A stretch of 55,206 bases of DNA from Clostridia bacterium (GCA_036654455.1 JAVVRZ010000003.1:172357-227562); one strand, 5' to 3'. Positions 8,162 through 18,312 are shown, numbered from the stretch's first letter. Program-made: numbers and translations. Notes: generated from the sequence alone by a model not told the origin.

Positions 8162-9430
8162 ATGAAAGTTTTAGTAATAGGTAGTGGCGGACGAGAATTT
8201 GCCGTTACCGCAAAATTATTGCAGAGCAAAGTAATCGATAAACTCTATGTTTTACCCGGCAACGACGGCTTTCCAAAAGAGGTAATTAGAGTTAATATTT
8301 TAGCGCAAGACCTAGATTCTATCGTCGATTTTTGCGTTAACAATCTAATTGATTATGTCGTAGTTACGCCCGACGACCAACTTGCGCAGGGGCTAGTAGA
8401 TAGACTTAAAGCGGTAGGCATAGCTAGCTTTGGGCCAAGCAAACTCGCCGCTACAATAGAGTCTAGCAAAGTCTACGCCAAACAATTTATGGAGAAATAT
8501 TCTATCCCAACTTCACGCTACGCAATCTTTAATAACTTTGGAAAAGCCTTAGAATATTTGTCGACAACGACTTATCCAACGGTAATAAAAGCCGATGGGC
8601 TTGCGTTGGGAAAAGGCGTAATTATAGCTCAAAATTTTAAAGAAGCAACCGTCGGTTTGGCTCAAATTATGCAGGAAAAACGCTTTGGTTCAAGCGGTGA
8701 CAAAGTAGTCATAGAGGAGTTTTTAGAGGGCGTAGAAGTCAGCGTGCTGACCTTCACAGATGGGCAAACCTTAGTCCCTATGATTTCCTCAATGGACCAT
8801 AAGAAGGCGTTAGAAGGCGATACAGGGCTTAATACGGGGGGTATGGGGGCGATTGCGCCAAACCCGTACTATACAAGCGATATAGAAAGACAATGTTACG
8901 AACAAATTTTTATGCCTACGATTAGGGGGCTTGTCCAAGAAAATAGACGATTTACAGGCTGTTTATATTTTGGCTTAATGCTTACAAAATCAGGTCCAAA
9001 AGTTATCGAATACAACTGCCGTTTTGGCGACCCCGAAGCCCAAGTAGTTTTGCCTTTGCTTACAAGCGACTTGCTTACAATAATGCTTTCAACTACTTTT
9101 GGAACTCTTGACAAAGTCAAGGTTGAGTTTAGCAATAAGGCAAGTTGCGCAATTATTTTAGCCTCTTGCGGTTACCCTAGTAGCTATCAAAAAGGGTATC
9201 CAATTTCAATAGACAAGCAAGTTTTGCCATACGTAATTTTTGCAGGCGTCGCCAAAAAAGACGGGCAACTTGTGACTAACGGCGGTAGGGTGCTCAATAT
9301 TATCGCAGTAGAAGACAATCTTAAAGACGCTATTTCGCTAGCATATTCTCGTGTAAAAAAAGTTAACTTTACAAATATGTTTTATCGCAAAGACATAGGT
9401 AGCAAGGCGCTTGAAACGCAAAAGAGGTAA
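8162..9430 (+). CDS. purD: Phosphoribosylamine-glycine ligase PurD
   Basis: ATP-grasp ligase making GAR from phosphoribosylamine and glycine. Visible motifs: VLVIGSGGREFAV at the N-terminus, the ATP-grasp segments VIKADGLALGKGVIIA and VVIEEFLEGVEVSVL, NTGGMGAIAPNPYY, and EYNCRFGDPEAQVVLPLL. The start is ATG 8162: AGGAG lies five bases upstream, and the extra in-frame codons reaching back to 8096 overlap the previous gene and do not resemble PurD. The resulting 422 residues match the family. Confidence 0.95.
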   Translation: MKVLVIGSGGREFAVTAKLLQSKVIDKLYVLPGNDGFPKEVIRVNILAQDLDSIVDFCVNNLIDYVVVTPDDQLAQGLVDRLKAVGIASFGPSKLAATIESSKVYAKQFMEKYSIPTSRYAIFNNFGKALEYLSTTTYPTVIKADGLALGKGVIIAQNFKEATVGLAQIMQEKRFGSSGDKVVIEEFLEGVEVSVLTFTDGQTLVPMISSMDHKKALEGDTGLNTGGMGAIAPNPYYTSDIERQCYEQIFMPTIRGLVQENRRFTGCLYFGLMLTKSGPKVIEYNCRFGDPEAQVVLPLLTSDLLTIMLSTTFGTLDKVKVEFSNKASCAIILASCGYPSSYQKGYPISIDKQVLPYVIFAGVAKKDGQLVTNGGRVLNIIAVEDNLKDAISLAYSRVKKVNFTNMFYRKDIGSKALETQKR

Positions 9431-9433
9431 TTA

Positions 9434-12400
9434 ATGGTTTATAGAATTTTTGTAGAAAAACAGCCCGAATTTAGACAAAATGCAAATTTGCTTAAAACTC
9501 AAATTTGTAGTTTACTAGGACAAGAGCTTACCGATTTACGAATTGTCAATCGTTACGACATCGAAGGTATCAGTCAAGAAACTTTAAGTCAGGTTGCCTA
9601 TACCGTCTTTGCCGAACCTCAAACTGATATATTAAGCTATGACCTTAATCTTAGTCAAGCTAGCTACGTCCTTGCCGTTCAATATCTCGACGGGCAGTTT
9701 GACCAACGAGCCGACTCGGCTATGCAGTGCGTTCAAATTGTAACGGGTACAATTCCCGTAGTTAGAGTTGCAAAAGTTTATTTATTTTATGGCAAATTAT
9801 CTAGTCAACAAATTAAAGATATCAAGCAATATTTAATTAATCCGGTAGAGTGCGAAGAAACAAGCCTTACTATTCCCACAACTTTAAGTCTTGTTCACCC
9901 CAAAGTCGAAAAAGTAGAAGTCGTAGATGGTTTTTGCGACTTTACAAGCCAACAGCTAGCCGACTATGTCAAGCAAAACAATCTAGCTATGGACTTAGCC
10001 GACGCAAAATGCTGTCAAGATTATTTCAAGAGTCTTTCTCGTTGCCCAACAATAACCGAGATTAAATTGCTCGATACTTATTGGTCAGATCACTGCCGTC
10101 ACACTACATTTTTTACTACGATTGACTCGGTTGACTTTGTCAATCCCTTGTCTAAACAAACTTATGAACTTTATTTAGATTTAAACAAGCGTTTTTCGCC
10201 TACAAAAGCGGTAACGCTTATGAATATAGCTACAATCGCCGTAAAGAAACTTAAAAGCGACGGCGTGCTAACTAGGCTTGACGAGTCAAGCGAAATCAAC
10301 GCTTGCACTGTAAAAGTTGACGTTGACGTTGACGGAAAAAATCAAGAATGGTTGCTTTTATTTAAAAATGAAACTCACAATCACCCCACCGAAATAGAAC
10401 CTTTTGGCGGAGCTGCAACTTGTATAGGCGGAGCGATTAGAGACCCTTTGTCGGGCAGAGCCTACGTCTTTGCGGCTATGCGAGTAAGCGGGGCGGGCAA
10501 TCCCCTTGTTTCTATCTCTAAGACCTTGTCGGGTAAACTGCCTCAAAGTAAAATTGTTACTAGTTCTGCGTCGGGGTACAGTTCCTATGGTAATCAAATA
10601 GGGCTTGCGACCGGGTTAGTCGACGAAATATATCATCAAGGTTATGTGGCAAAGCGTATGGAAATCGGCGCAGTTTTAGGCGCCGTAAAAGCCTCAAACG
10701 TAGTTAGAGAGTGTCCAATACCCGGCGACGTAGTAATTTTGCTAGGTGGCAAGACCGGGCGTGACGGTTGCGGAGGTGCGACCGGTTCGAGTAAATCTCA
10801 CACAACTTCTTCTCTTTCAATATGCGGAGCAGAGGTGCAAAAGGGCAATGCGCCCGAAGAACGCAAACTTCAAAGGTTGTTTAGAAATCCCGTCGCCAGT
10901 AAATTAATTAAGCGTTGTAATGATTTTGGCGCAGGCGGTGTTGCCGTCGCTATCGGCGAACTTGCCGACGGACTAGATATAGACCTTGACAAAGTTCCCA
11001 AAAAGTACGACGGGCTTAGCGGTACGGAACTGGCTATAAGCGAGTCGCAAGAGCGTATGGCGGTAGTTGTTTCCAAAGAAAAGGCTCAACAATTTATTCT
11101 TCTTGCCAGCCAAGAGAATATTTTAGCCACAGCCGTTGCCGTAGTTACTCAAAAACCTAGTCTTGTAATGCGGTTTTGCGGTCAAACAATAGTAGACATT
11201 TCTAGGGAGATGTTAGACTCTAACGGCGCAAAAAAACATACTTCGGCAAAATGTCTTGCCCCTTTAAACTTTGACAAAGTAATTCCAACAGACTTTGTAA
11301 AAGGTTACAAGAGCCTTAGCGAGGACCTCAACGTTTGCTCAAAGCGAGGACTTATTCAGCTATTCGACTCTACTAATGGTTCGGGCGAAGTCTTGTTTCC
11401 GTTAGGCGGAATTACTCAATCAACGCCAAGCCAAGCTATGGCGTACAAATTTCCTCTTGTAAGTGGCAAAACAAATACCGTAGCGACTATGGCTTATGGT
11501 TTTAATCCTTATATAACCGACAAAGATTGTTATAGAGGCGCTTATCTTGCCGTTGTAGAATCAATTTGTAAATTAATAGCCTTAGGGTCGGGACACAATC
11601 AAATATATTTAACTTTTCAAGAATATTTCGAGAAGCTTTTGAATGACCCTAAGCGTTGGGGCAAACCCTTAGAGGCATTACTTGGGGCGTTACAAGCTCA
11701 ACTTGATTTTGACATAGGCGCAATCGGCGGTAAAGACTCTATGAGCGGAAGTTTCGAGCAGTTATCCGTTCCAAGTACGCTAGTAAGTTTTGCGTGTTCT
11801 ACCGACATAATTGACAATATTCTTTCTCCCGAATTTAAAGCCGAAGGGCATAGCGTAATTTTGCTTTCTCCCGAATACGCCGACGGCTTGCCCAACCGAG
11901 AGAGTTTGAAACAAATATTTGCAACCATTAAAAATTTATGTCGGCAAAAGCAAATTCTTTCAATGTACGCTTGCGGTTTTGGCGGAGTTGCCGAAGCAGT
12001 GCTAAAAATGTGTCTTGGCAACAATATCGGCTTTGAGTATTCTTCTTCAATCGATATGAGCCAAATATTTAAGTATAGTTACGGCAGTTTTGTAATCGAA
12101 TTAGCAAGCGAGCAAGATATAGGTAAGTTGTTAGGTAAAACTATAAAAGAGAATATCATTTATAAGCAACAGCGAATACCGCTTGACGAATTAAGGCGTA
12201 TTTATCAAGCTAAATTAGAGCCGATTTATCCTACCAGCGCAAAGTTTGACCAAGCGCCCGTTGAAAAAATTTCTTATAGTTCTTCAAGTCGCATTGCTTC
12301 TTTAACTAAATTTGCTTCTCCAAAAGTAATCATTCCGGTTTTTCCGGGTACTAACTGCGAATACGATACCGCTAGGGCTTTTGAAAGGGCGGGAGCTACC

Positions 12401-13114
12401 GTCGAAACTTTTGTAATCAACAATTTAACGCCCCAAGATATCGCTAGCTCAGCCAAACAATTTGCAAAGCTTATTTCAAATAGTCAAATAGTAGCATTGT
12501 CAGGTGGTTTTTCCGCCGGCGACGAACCCGACGGAGCAGGTAAATTTATTACGGCTTTTATGCGTAACCCCGATATTGCCGAGCAGATTAACAAACTTTT
12601 AACAATTCGCAAGGGCTTAATGTGCGGTATTTGTAACGGGTTTCAAGCTTTAATCAAGCTAGGATTAGTGCCTTATGGCAAAATAGTTTTGCCTACAAAA
12701 GACAGCCCAACGCTTACTAGCAACGACATTTTACGCCATCAATCAAGAATTGTTCAAGTAAGAATAGCTTCGACTCTTTCGCCGTGGTTAAGCAAAGCCG
12801 AAGTTGGCGAGATTTATTCCGTACCAATCTCACACGGGGAAGGCAAATTTATTGCAAACCAGCAAACGCTGTCTAATCTTATTAAACAAGGGCAAATTTG
12901 TACGCAGTACGTAGATTTATCGGGTACTCCAAGTATGAACACCGAGTTTAACCCAAATGGTTCGGTTCTTGCCGTAGAAGGCATAACTTCGCCAGACGGG
13001 CTAGTGCTAGGTAAAATGGGGCACGTTGAACGTTACGAAAAAGGGCTTTATAAAAATATCTCCGGAAACTTCGATTTAAAGCTATTTGATGGCGCAGTAG
13101 AATATTTTAAGTAA
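9434..13114 (+). CDS. purL: Phosphoribosylformylglycinamidine synthase PurL (large, glutaminase-fused)
   Basis: Converts FGAR and glutamine to FGAM. At 1226 residues this is the large single-chain form, with synthetase and glutaminase fused, which explains the absence of purS and purQ. The synthetase part shows YWSDHCRHTTF, KNETHNHPTEIEPFGGAATCIGG, and GAIGGKDSMSGS in its second half. The C-terminal class I glutamine amidotransferase begins near PVFPGTNCEYD, with nucleophile Cys1067 in GICNGFQ and His1134 in SHGEGKF. The start follows the purD stop by three bases with AGAGG upstream. It is the last gene of the operon, ended by the terminator at 13139-13169. Confidence 0.97.
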   Translation: MVYRIFVEKQPEFRQNANLLKTQICSLLGQELTDLRIVNRYDIEGISQETLSQVAYTVFAEPQTDILSYDLNLSQASYVLAVQYLDGQFDQRADSAMQCVQIVTGTIPVVRVAKVYLFYGKLSSQQIKDIKQYLINPVECEETSLTIPTTLSLVHPKVEKVEVVDGFCDFTSQQLADYVKQNNLAMDLADAKCCQDYFKSLSRCPTITEIKLLDTYWSDHCRHTTFFTTIDSVDFVNPLSKQTYELYLDLNKRFSPTKAVTLMNIATIAVKKLKSDGVLTRLDESSEINACTVKVDVDVDGKNQEWLLLFKNETHNHPTEIEPFGGAATCIGGAIRDPLSGRAYVFAAMRVSGAGNPLVSISKTLSGKLPQSKIVTSSASGYSSYGNQIGLATGLVDEIYHQGYVAKRMEIGAVLGAVKASNVVRECPIPGDVVILLGGKTGRDGCGGATGSSKSHTTSSLSICGAEVQKGNAPEERKLQRLFRNPVASKLIKRCNDFGAGGVAVAIGELADGLDIDLDKVPKKYDGLSGTELAISESQERMAVVVSKEKAQQFILLASQENILATAVAVVTQKPSLVMRFCGQTIVDISREMLDSNGAKKHTSAKCLAPLNFDKVIPTDFVKGYKSLSEDLNVCSKRGLIQLFDSTNGSGEVLFPLGGITQSTPSQAMAYKFPLVSGKTNTVATMAYGFNPYITDKDCYRGAYLAVVESICKLIALGSGHNQIYLTFQEYFEKLLNDPKRWGKPLEALLGALQAQLDFDIGAIGGKDSMSGSFEQLSVPSTLVSFACSTDIIDNILSPEFKAEGHSVILLSPEYADGLPNRESLKQIFATIKNLCRQKQILSMYACGFGGVAEAVLKMCLGNNIGFEYSSSIDMSQIFKYSYGSFVIELASEQDIGKLLGKTIKENIIYKQQRIPLDELRRIYQAKLEPIYPTSAKFDQAPVEKISYSSSSRIASLTKFASPKVIIPVFPGTNCEYDTARAFERAGATVETFVINNLTPQDIASSAKQFAKLISNSQIVALSGGFSAGDEPDGAGKFITAFMRNPDIAEQINKLLTIRKGLMCGICNGFQALIKLGLVPYGKIVLPTKDSPTLTSNDILRHQSRIVQVRIASTLSPWLSKAEVGEIYSVPISHGEGKFIANQQTLSNLIKQGQICTQYVDLSGTPSMNTEFNPNGSVLAVEGITSPDGLVLGKMGHVERYEKGLYKNISGNFDLKLFDGAVEYFK

Positions 13115-13138
13115 ACAAAGTTAACGATTTTTATCTTT

Positions 13139-13169
13139 TTGGCATACTCAATAAGGGTATGCCATTTTT
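13139..13169 (+). terminator. Intrinsic terminator of the purine operon
   Basis: GGCATAC (13141-13147) pairs with GTATGCC (13156-13162) with a short loop, followed by ATTTTTA. It lies 27 bases past the purL stop and just ahead of the next promoter. Confidence 0.85.
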
Positions 13170-13172
13170 ATA

Positions 13173-13201
13173 TTGACATTTAATAGGGTTTAATGTACTA
13201 T
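13173..13201 (+). promoter_or_regulatory. Sigma-A type promoter of the Ig/transglutaminase gene
   Basis: TTGACA at 13173-13178 and TACTAT at 13196-13201, spaced by 17 bases, 24 bases ahead of the next start codon. The gene is therefore an independent transcription unit. Confidence 0.8.
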
Positions 13202-13225
13202 ATTGACACTTGAAGGGAGAATAAA

Positions 13226-16200
13226 ATGCGTAAATTTAAATTATTGTTATTACTATTATCATTATTCGCAGTTTTTACCTCGGTAAGTTGTTCGTTTGAC
13301 TTCAATACAATAACACGTATAGATATAGACGCTTCAACTATTCCTAGCGAAGTTAATGTTGGCGAATTAAACTTAAACGACCTTAAATTAATAGTTACAT
13401 ATTCTAACAACACCACGAGAATAGCTTCTATTTATGCAAGTATGGTGAGTCAAGAAGATAGAGAAAAACTATCTAGCGTTGGAACGCATACCATAACGGT
13501 TAATTATCAGGGGTTGTCTACTTCTTTTATTGTTAATGTCGTAGACACTACTGTTGTTCCAATAACTTTGGTTTCTATCGAGGTGACAAAACAGCCCGAC
13601 AAAATTACTTATTTTGTAGGCGAAACTTTTGACCAAGTAGGTCTTGTTGTAACGGCTACATATTCTAACCAAACAACCAAAGAAATTACCGACTATACAA
13701 TTAGTCCGCTTACGCCTTTACAGCTTACCGACACGGTAATCACAGTTACTTATGAAGATAAGACAGCTACAATAGCCGTTACCGTAAGTCAGCCCAAATT
13801 GCTTGTTTCTATCGAGGTGACAAAACAGCCCGACAAAACAAACTATATTGTGGGCGATACTTTTGATAAGACAGGCTTAATTATAACGGCTACTTATCTA
13901 GACACTACTACAAGAAAAGTTACTAATTATACGCTTAGCCCCGATATATTTACGCCTTTAAAACTTACCGACACGGTAATCACAGTTACTTATAAAGATA
14001 AGACGACCACGATACCAATCACCGTTATAGAGTCGATAGATTTAGTTTCAATAGCCGTGACAAAGCAACCCGACAAAACAAACTATATCGCAGGCGAAAC
14101 TTTTGATAGGGCGGGCTTAGTTGTAACGGCTACTTATTCTAACCAAACAACCAAAGCAATTACCGATTTTTCCTTTTCGCCTAGTGGCAATTTGACCGAA
14201 AAAGATACGACCATTACCATTACATATTTGACTTGTTCTACTACGGTAGATATTTTGGTAACGCCTGTTATACTTAATCAAATAGCCGTCGACGTTACTT
14301 CTATGACTAGTCAGTTTTCAATCGGCGAAGTTGTAGATTTTACAAATGCTAAATTACTTTTAACTTATAATAACGGCGATATTAAAGCAATTCCGCTTAC
14401 CGCTAATATGGTAACCGGGCTTGACACTTCTAAGACCGGCGCATTTAGTTTTACCGTAACTTATCACGGTTTAACTTGCAACTTTAACTACACTGTTGTG
14501 TCAACAAAGTTAGAGAGTATACAAGTCGTCAAAGGTTCAATTCCTAGCAATTATTATGTTGGCGACATACTTAACCTAACTAACGCAAAATTGCTACTTA
14601 CAAATAGCGACGGTTCTACTCAAACAATAGCCATTACTCAAAGTATGATTAGCGGATTTGACAGCTCGGCTACTTCTAGCGGTAAATTTACGATTACGTT
14701 TAGAGATAAATCTTGCTTGCACGATTATAAGATATTAGGGCTTAACCCCGATAAACTTGCTTCGCAATATGGCTACAACGACTTGTTACTTCGTTCAAAC
14801 GGAAGAAATCGCCAACTATTATATAATGAAATCGCTAAGAAGGCTAAGGACTTTTGTTACAAAGACATTGACATTACAGGCAGTTTAGATATCTTTGTAT
14901 TAAATTTTGTTGCCTATGGGCTAACCGAAGACGAAGCTATTGAAACATTTATTACTTTTCAATTTGACAACCCTTATTATTACTGGATAGACTGGATAAG
15001 TTCGACCTCAATGAATATTTACATAAGCATTGAAAGCGAATATTCCCTAGCTAGCGTAAGAAAAACTTGTAACGACGCTATCGAAGTAATGATTAACGAG
15101 TACATTGCGCTTGTTGCAAATATTACTAGCGACGTAGGCAAGGCAGTTCTTGTTGGCGACAGAATTATAGCGACTATTGACTACACTTACGACCAAAACG
15201 GTAAACCCTCGCTAGAAGAGTTTGCCCACGACGTTACGGGTATTGCGCTTAAAAAAGGCGGTGTGTGCGAGGCTTACGCAGTAACATACAGTTTAATTCT
15301 CAACTACTTAGAAGTTCCAAATATTTATGTCGTAGGCGTCACCGGCACTAATGGCGGACACGCTTGGAACTACATACAAGTCGATGGCAAGTGGTATGGC
15401 GTTGACATTACTTGGAACGACCAAGGCGCTAACAAAGAAACGATTTACGATTACTTTGGACAGGGCGAACAATTTCTTAACGAACATCAATTCTTTACGC
15501 CCGAACACATAGGGCATAGCGTAGCTTACTTTATGTATGCCGTACCAAATCTAGCCGTAGACGACCTAACTATATTTAAATACTACGAGGGCGATAAATT
15601 ACTCGGTATAGATAGTAACTTAGAAAAAGTTTTGTCGACTTTTGGACAAGGCGATTACACAATTGATTATTGTTACAAATATTCTACCGAAACTAGGACT
15701 ACCCAAACAGGCGTAACAAATATTAGCGGTGGCAATATTACAATAGTCAAGACCTCTAAGACGTTTTATGAACTATATTTAAAGTTGACGAAAGATATCG
15801 CTTTGAATGCAAATTTAACTTTTTCTAATCTTAGCGTATCAGGTAACAATACTATAAACGTTAGCGCCGGCAAAACGCTTACGCTAAATAGAGTTAACGA
15901 ATTTCACCCTAATATTAGTGGCGAAGGCGAGGTTGTAGTAGTTAATTTTACCCAGACTTTTATATATGGCAAAACTTATGATATAAATACATTAAGACTC
16001 AACGGTTCGATTCATATCCCTACAAAAGAAACAATTACAAGTTTTAATGTAAAAAACTTATATTTAACCGACTCTACCAAAATGAACTTTGTAATCAATG
16101 GTAAATTTGCCCATACTTTAACTATCGCTAATGTGTATGGAGATATTAAACCGCTTACAATTTATGTAGAGTATGTAATAAAAGATATTTTCCCCACGCT

Positions 16201-16438
16201 TAAAGTCGACAATATCGCTAAGGGTAGTATTAAAGTCTATGTAAGCGGGACTTCAAACGGAATTGCAAGCGGTCTTTTTGGCATAGATTATACGGGCAAT
16301 ATAATTAATATTGGAAACGGCGAATTAGGCAAAAATGTAGAAATCTTTGCAAGCGCTCCATTGATTGACGCAATAAACAACATTGTAACAATTCGCTGTG
16401 TTAAAGACGCTAACGGAAATGTCAAATTTAAGAGCTAA
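13226..16438 (+). CDS. Secreted Ig-like repeat protein with transglutaminase-like domain
   Basis: An exported 1070-residue protein. Residues 1-22 are a hydrophobic signal sequence ending VSC, so it may be a lipoprotein, though the lipobox is not canonical. About residues 30-510 are tandem bacterial Ig-like domains; three successive ones (from about 115, 193 and 273) are Big_3 type with the repeated VTKQPDK start. A transglutaminase/cysteine-protease-like core follows with an apparent triad Cys681 (GGVCEAYA), His712 (GGHAWNY) and Asp727 (GVDITWND). The last 250 residues look like a beta-rich repeat domain. A role in cell-surface crosslinking or peptide processing is inferred. No LPxTG anchor is seen. 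It has its own promoter and terminator. GGGAG lies upstream of the ATG. Confidence 0.88.
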   Translation: MRKFKLLLLLLSLFAVFTSVSCSFDFNTITRIDIDASTIPSEVNVGELNLNDLKLIVTYSNNTTRIASIYASMVSQEDREKLSSVGTHTITVNYQGLSTSFIVNVVDTTVVPITLVSIEVTKQPDKITYFVGETFDQVGLVVTATYSNQTTKEITDYTISPLTPLQLTDTVITVTYEDKTATIAVTVSQPKLLVSIEVTKQPDKTNYIVGDTFDKTGLIITATYLDTTTRKVTNYTLSPDIFTPLKLTDTVITVTYKDKTTTIPITVIESIDLVSIAVTKQPDKTNYIAGETFDRAGLVVTATYSNQTTKAITDFSFSPSGNLTEKDTTITITYLTCSTTVDILVTPVILNQIAVDVTSMTSQFSIGEVVDFTNAKLLLTYNNGDIKAIPLTANMVTGLDTSKTGAFSFTVTYHGLTCNFNYTVVSTKLESIQVVKGSIPSNYYVGDILNLTNAKLLLTNSDGSTQTIAITQSMISGFDSSATSSGKFTITFRDKSCLHDYKILGLNPDKLASQYGYNDLLLRSNGRNRQLLYNEIAKKAKDFCYKDIDITGSLDIFVLNFVAYGLTEDEAIETFITFQFDNPYYYWIDWISSTSMNIYISIESEYSLASVRKTCNDAIEVMINEYIALVANITSDVGKAVLVGDRIIATIDYTYDQNGKPSLEEFAHDVTGIALKKGGVCEAYAVTYSLILNYLEVPNIYVVGVTGTNGGHAWNYIQVDGKWYGVDITWNDQGANKETIYDYFGQGEQFLNEHQFFTPEHIGHSVAYFMYAVPNLAVDDLTIFKYYEGDKLLGIDSNLEKVLSTFGQGDYTIDYCYKYSTETRTTQTGVTNISGGNITIVKTSKTFYELYLKLTKDIALNANLTFSNLSVSGNNTINVSAGKTLTLNRVNEFHPNISGEGEVVVVNFTQTFIYGKTYDINTLRLNGSIHIPTKETITSFNVKNLYLTDSTKMNFVINGKFAHTLTIANVYGDIKPLTIYVEYVIKDIFPTLKVDNIAKGSIKVYVSGTSNGIASGLFGIDYTGNIINIGNGELGKNVEIFASAPLIDAINNIVTIRCVKDANGNVKFKS
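13571..14180 (+). repeat. Near-identical DNA repeats encoding Big_3 domains
   Basis: Three in-phase copies begin at 13571, 13805 and 14045 (spacing 234 and 240 bases, i.e. 78 and 80 codons). Copies 1 and 2 share GTTTCTATCGAGGTGACAAA and the following CAGCCCGACAAAA exactly. CTTACCGACACGGTAATCAC also recurs exactly near the end of copies 1 and 2. Copy 3 shares with copy 1 the stretch encoding ATYSNQTTK. The DNA identity points to recent duplication or recombination between copies. Confidence 0.85.
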
Positions 16439-16489
16439 CGCCTAAACTTATAAGAAAAGTTTAATTTTTAATCAAAATTTACAATAGTA

Positions 16490-16538
16490 AATAACTCTTA
16501 GCGCAATTAAGTCAACGTTATGCTAAGAGTTATTTTTT
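16490..16538 (+). terminator. Intrinsic terminator after the Ig/transglutaminase gene
   Basis: Perfect 13-bp inverted repeat AATAACTCTTAGC (16490-16502) with GCTAAGAGTTATT (16522-16534), followed by TTTTT. The loop is 19 bases. It is the main feature of the 313-base gap before gdhA. Confidence 0.8.
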
Positions 16539-16592
16539 TGCAGTTGCAGGTTGCAACATAAAATATTATTCTCAAATTAGCCCCAAAATCTA

Positions 16593-16620
16593 TTGACATT
16601 TATAGAATATCTTATATACT
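16593..16620 (+). promoter_or_regulatory. Sigma-A type promoter of gdhA
   Basis: TTGACA at 16593-16598 and TATACT at 16615-16620 with a 16-base spacer. It leaves an untranslated leader of about 125 bases that is A-rich; I recognise no RNA motif in it. Confidence 0.75.
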
Positions 16621-16751
16621 TTAAGTGGTTGGGAAAAAACAAAATTTCTTTTTTTTGAGCTAAATCTTAAAAGAATAAATTGAATTTACCCCTAGCTAAA
16701 TAAAAAAAATATGTCAAAACAAGACAATTATAATAAAAAAGGAGTAACAAA

Positions 16752-18101
16752 ATGTCAAATTATGTTCAAAGAGTTTTAGCGGAAACGATTGACCGCAATC
16801 CTAATGAGCCAGAATATCACCAGACTGCAACCGAAATTTTGCACTCGTTAGAGCCAGTATTTGAGAAGCACCCCGAATGGGAAGCGCTTGGTTTATTGGA
16901 GCGTTTTGTAGAGCCGGAAAGAGTTATCGAATTTAGAGTTCCGTGGGTAAACGACAAGGGCGAAGTTAAAGTTAACAAGGGTTACAGAGTACAATTTAAT
17001 AGCGCTATTGGACCATACAAGGGCGGTTTAAGATTTAACCCCACAGTTAACCTATCCATTATGAAGTTCTTAGCTTTTGAGCAAACACTCAAAAACAGCT
17101 TAACTAGTCTTCCTATGGGCGGTGGTAAGGGCGGTAGCGATTTCGACCCACAAGGCAAGACCGATGCAGAAGTAATGAGATTTTGCCAAAGCTTTATGAC
17201 CGAGTTATATAGACACATTGGTCCTAACCTAGATATTCCCGCTGGCGACCTTGGCGTAGGCGCAAGAGAGATTGGTTATATGTTTGGACAATACAAGAGA
17301 ATTAAAAATCAATATGAGAATGGCGTTTTAACAGGCAAAGACTTATCGTTCGGCGGCAGCAGAATTCGTCCCGAAGCGACAGGTTTTGGCGCAACATATT
17401 TCTTCAATGAAGTTTGCAAACACGAAGGTCTCGAACTTAGCAAACTTAGATTTGCTCTATCTGGTTTTGGTAACGTTGCTTGGGGCGCTGCAAAGAAGAT
17501 AACCGAGCTTGGCGGTAAAGTAGTTAGCATTTCAAGTCTTGACGGATATTGCTATATTAAAGACGGCTTAACAATGGAAATGGTAGACTTTATGCCCGTT
17601 ATGAACAGTTGGAGACACAACCTTGTTAAAGAATTTAAAGATAAATTCCCACAAGTTGAGTTTGTTGCCGGCAAGAAACCTTGGGGCAACGTAGACGCAG
17701 ACGTTTATATGCCTTGCGCAACACAAAACGAAATTCGCATTGACGACGCTAAGGCTATTGTAGCTAAGGGCATTAAATATTTAAACGAAGTAAGCAATAT
17801 GCCTACTACAAACGAAGCGTTAGAATATCTACAAGCTCATAATGTTCTTGTTTGTCCTAGTAAAGCAGTTAACGCAGGTGGCGTTGCTACAAGCGGACTA
17901 GAAATGTCACAAAATAGTATGCGTCTAGCTTGGGACGGCGAAGAAGTTGACGAGAAGTTGCATACAATTATGAGAAATATTCATAATCAAATTTTGCAAG
18001 CTACAATCGAGTATAAGTTAGGCTACAACCTAGTTGCAGGCGCTAATATTGCAGGTTTTGATAAAGTTGCTAAGGCTATGATTGCGCAAGGTATTGTGTA
18101 A
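16752..18101 (+). CDS. gdhA: NADP-type glutamate dehydrogenase GdhA
   Basis: Reversible amination of 2-oxoglutarate to glutamate; a 449-residue hexameric-type enzyme. Family segments: YRVQFNSAIGPYKGGLRFNP with the substrate lysine, LPMGGGKGGSDFDP with the catalytic region, DIPAGDLGVGAREIGYMFGQ, RPEATGFGATYF, and the Rossmann motif LSGFGNVAWGAA. The lack of large insertions and the length of about 450 fit the NADP-dependent small class. The start has AAAGGAG seven bases upstream. It is a single-gene unit between its own promoter and a very strong terminator. Confidence 0.97.
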   Translation: MSNYVQRVLAETIDRNPNEPEYHQTATEILHSLEPVFEKHPEWEALGLLERFVEPERVIEFRVPWVNDKGEVKVNKGYRVQFNSAIGPYKGGLRFNPTVNLSIMKFLAFEQTLKNSLTSLPMGGGKGGSDFDPQGKTDAEVMRFCQSFMTELYRHIGPNLDIPAGDLGVGAREIGYMFGQYKRIKNQYENGVLTGKDLSFGGSRIRPEATGFGATYFFNEVCKHEGLELSKLRFALSGFGNVAWGAAKKITELGGKVVSISSLDGYCYIKDGLTMEMVDFMPVMNSWRHNLVKEFKDKFPQVEFVAGKKPWGNVDADVYMPCATQNEIRIDDAKAIVAKGIKYLNEVSNMPTTNEALEYLQAHNVLVCPSKAVNAGGVATSGLEMSQNSMRLAWDGEEVDEKLHTIMRNIHNQILQATIEYKLGYNLVAGANIAGFDKVAKAMIAQGIV

Positions 18102-18126
18102 AAGTTAGCATTATTTAATCAATTTA

Positions 18127-18158
18127 AGAGGGGCAAAAGTTTTGCCCCTCTTTTTTTG
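18127..18158 (+). terminator. Strong intrinsic terminator of gdhA
   Basis: Perfect inverted repeat GAGGGGCAAAA / TTTTGCCCCTC (18128-18150), GC-rich at its base, with a run of seven to eight T residues. Confidence 0.93.
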
Positions 18159-18278
18159 TTAAAAATATCGTTTTACGTTTAAGAGTAATATTTATTTATT
18201 AATTTAATAGGGTATATTAAGGATATTTTTATTTTTTATAGGCGATTAAAGAAAGTAACAAAAAAACTAAAAATATAA

Positions 18279-18307
18279 TTGACAAAATTGATTATTAGTG
18301 TTAAACT
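18279..18307 (+). promoter_or_regulatory. Promoter ahead of the first c-di-GMP riboswitch
   Basis: TTGACA at 18279-18284 and TAAACT at 18302-18307, 17-base spacer. The transcript would start just before the 5' strand of the aptamer. The -10 box is not consensus. Confidence 0.65.
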
Positions 18308-18312
18308 CAAAA

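Noticed and set aside
13226..13300. Firm lipoprotein call for the Ig/transglutaminase protein
   Set aside because: A cysteine follows the hydrophobic stretch (TSVSC), but the -3 position is serine rather than Leu/Val/Ile, so a canonical lipobox is missing and only a generic export signal is claimed.
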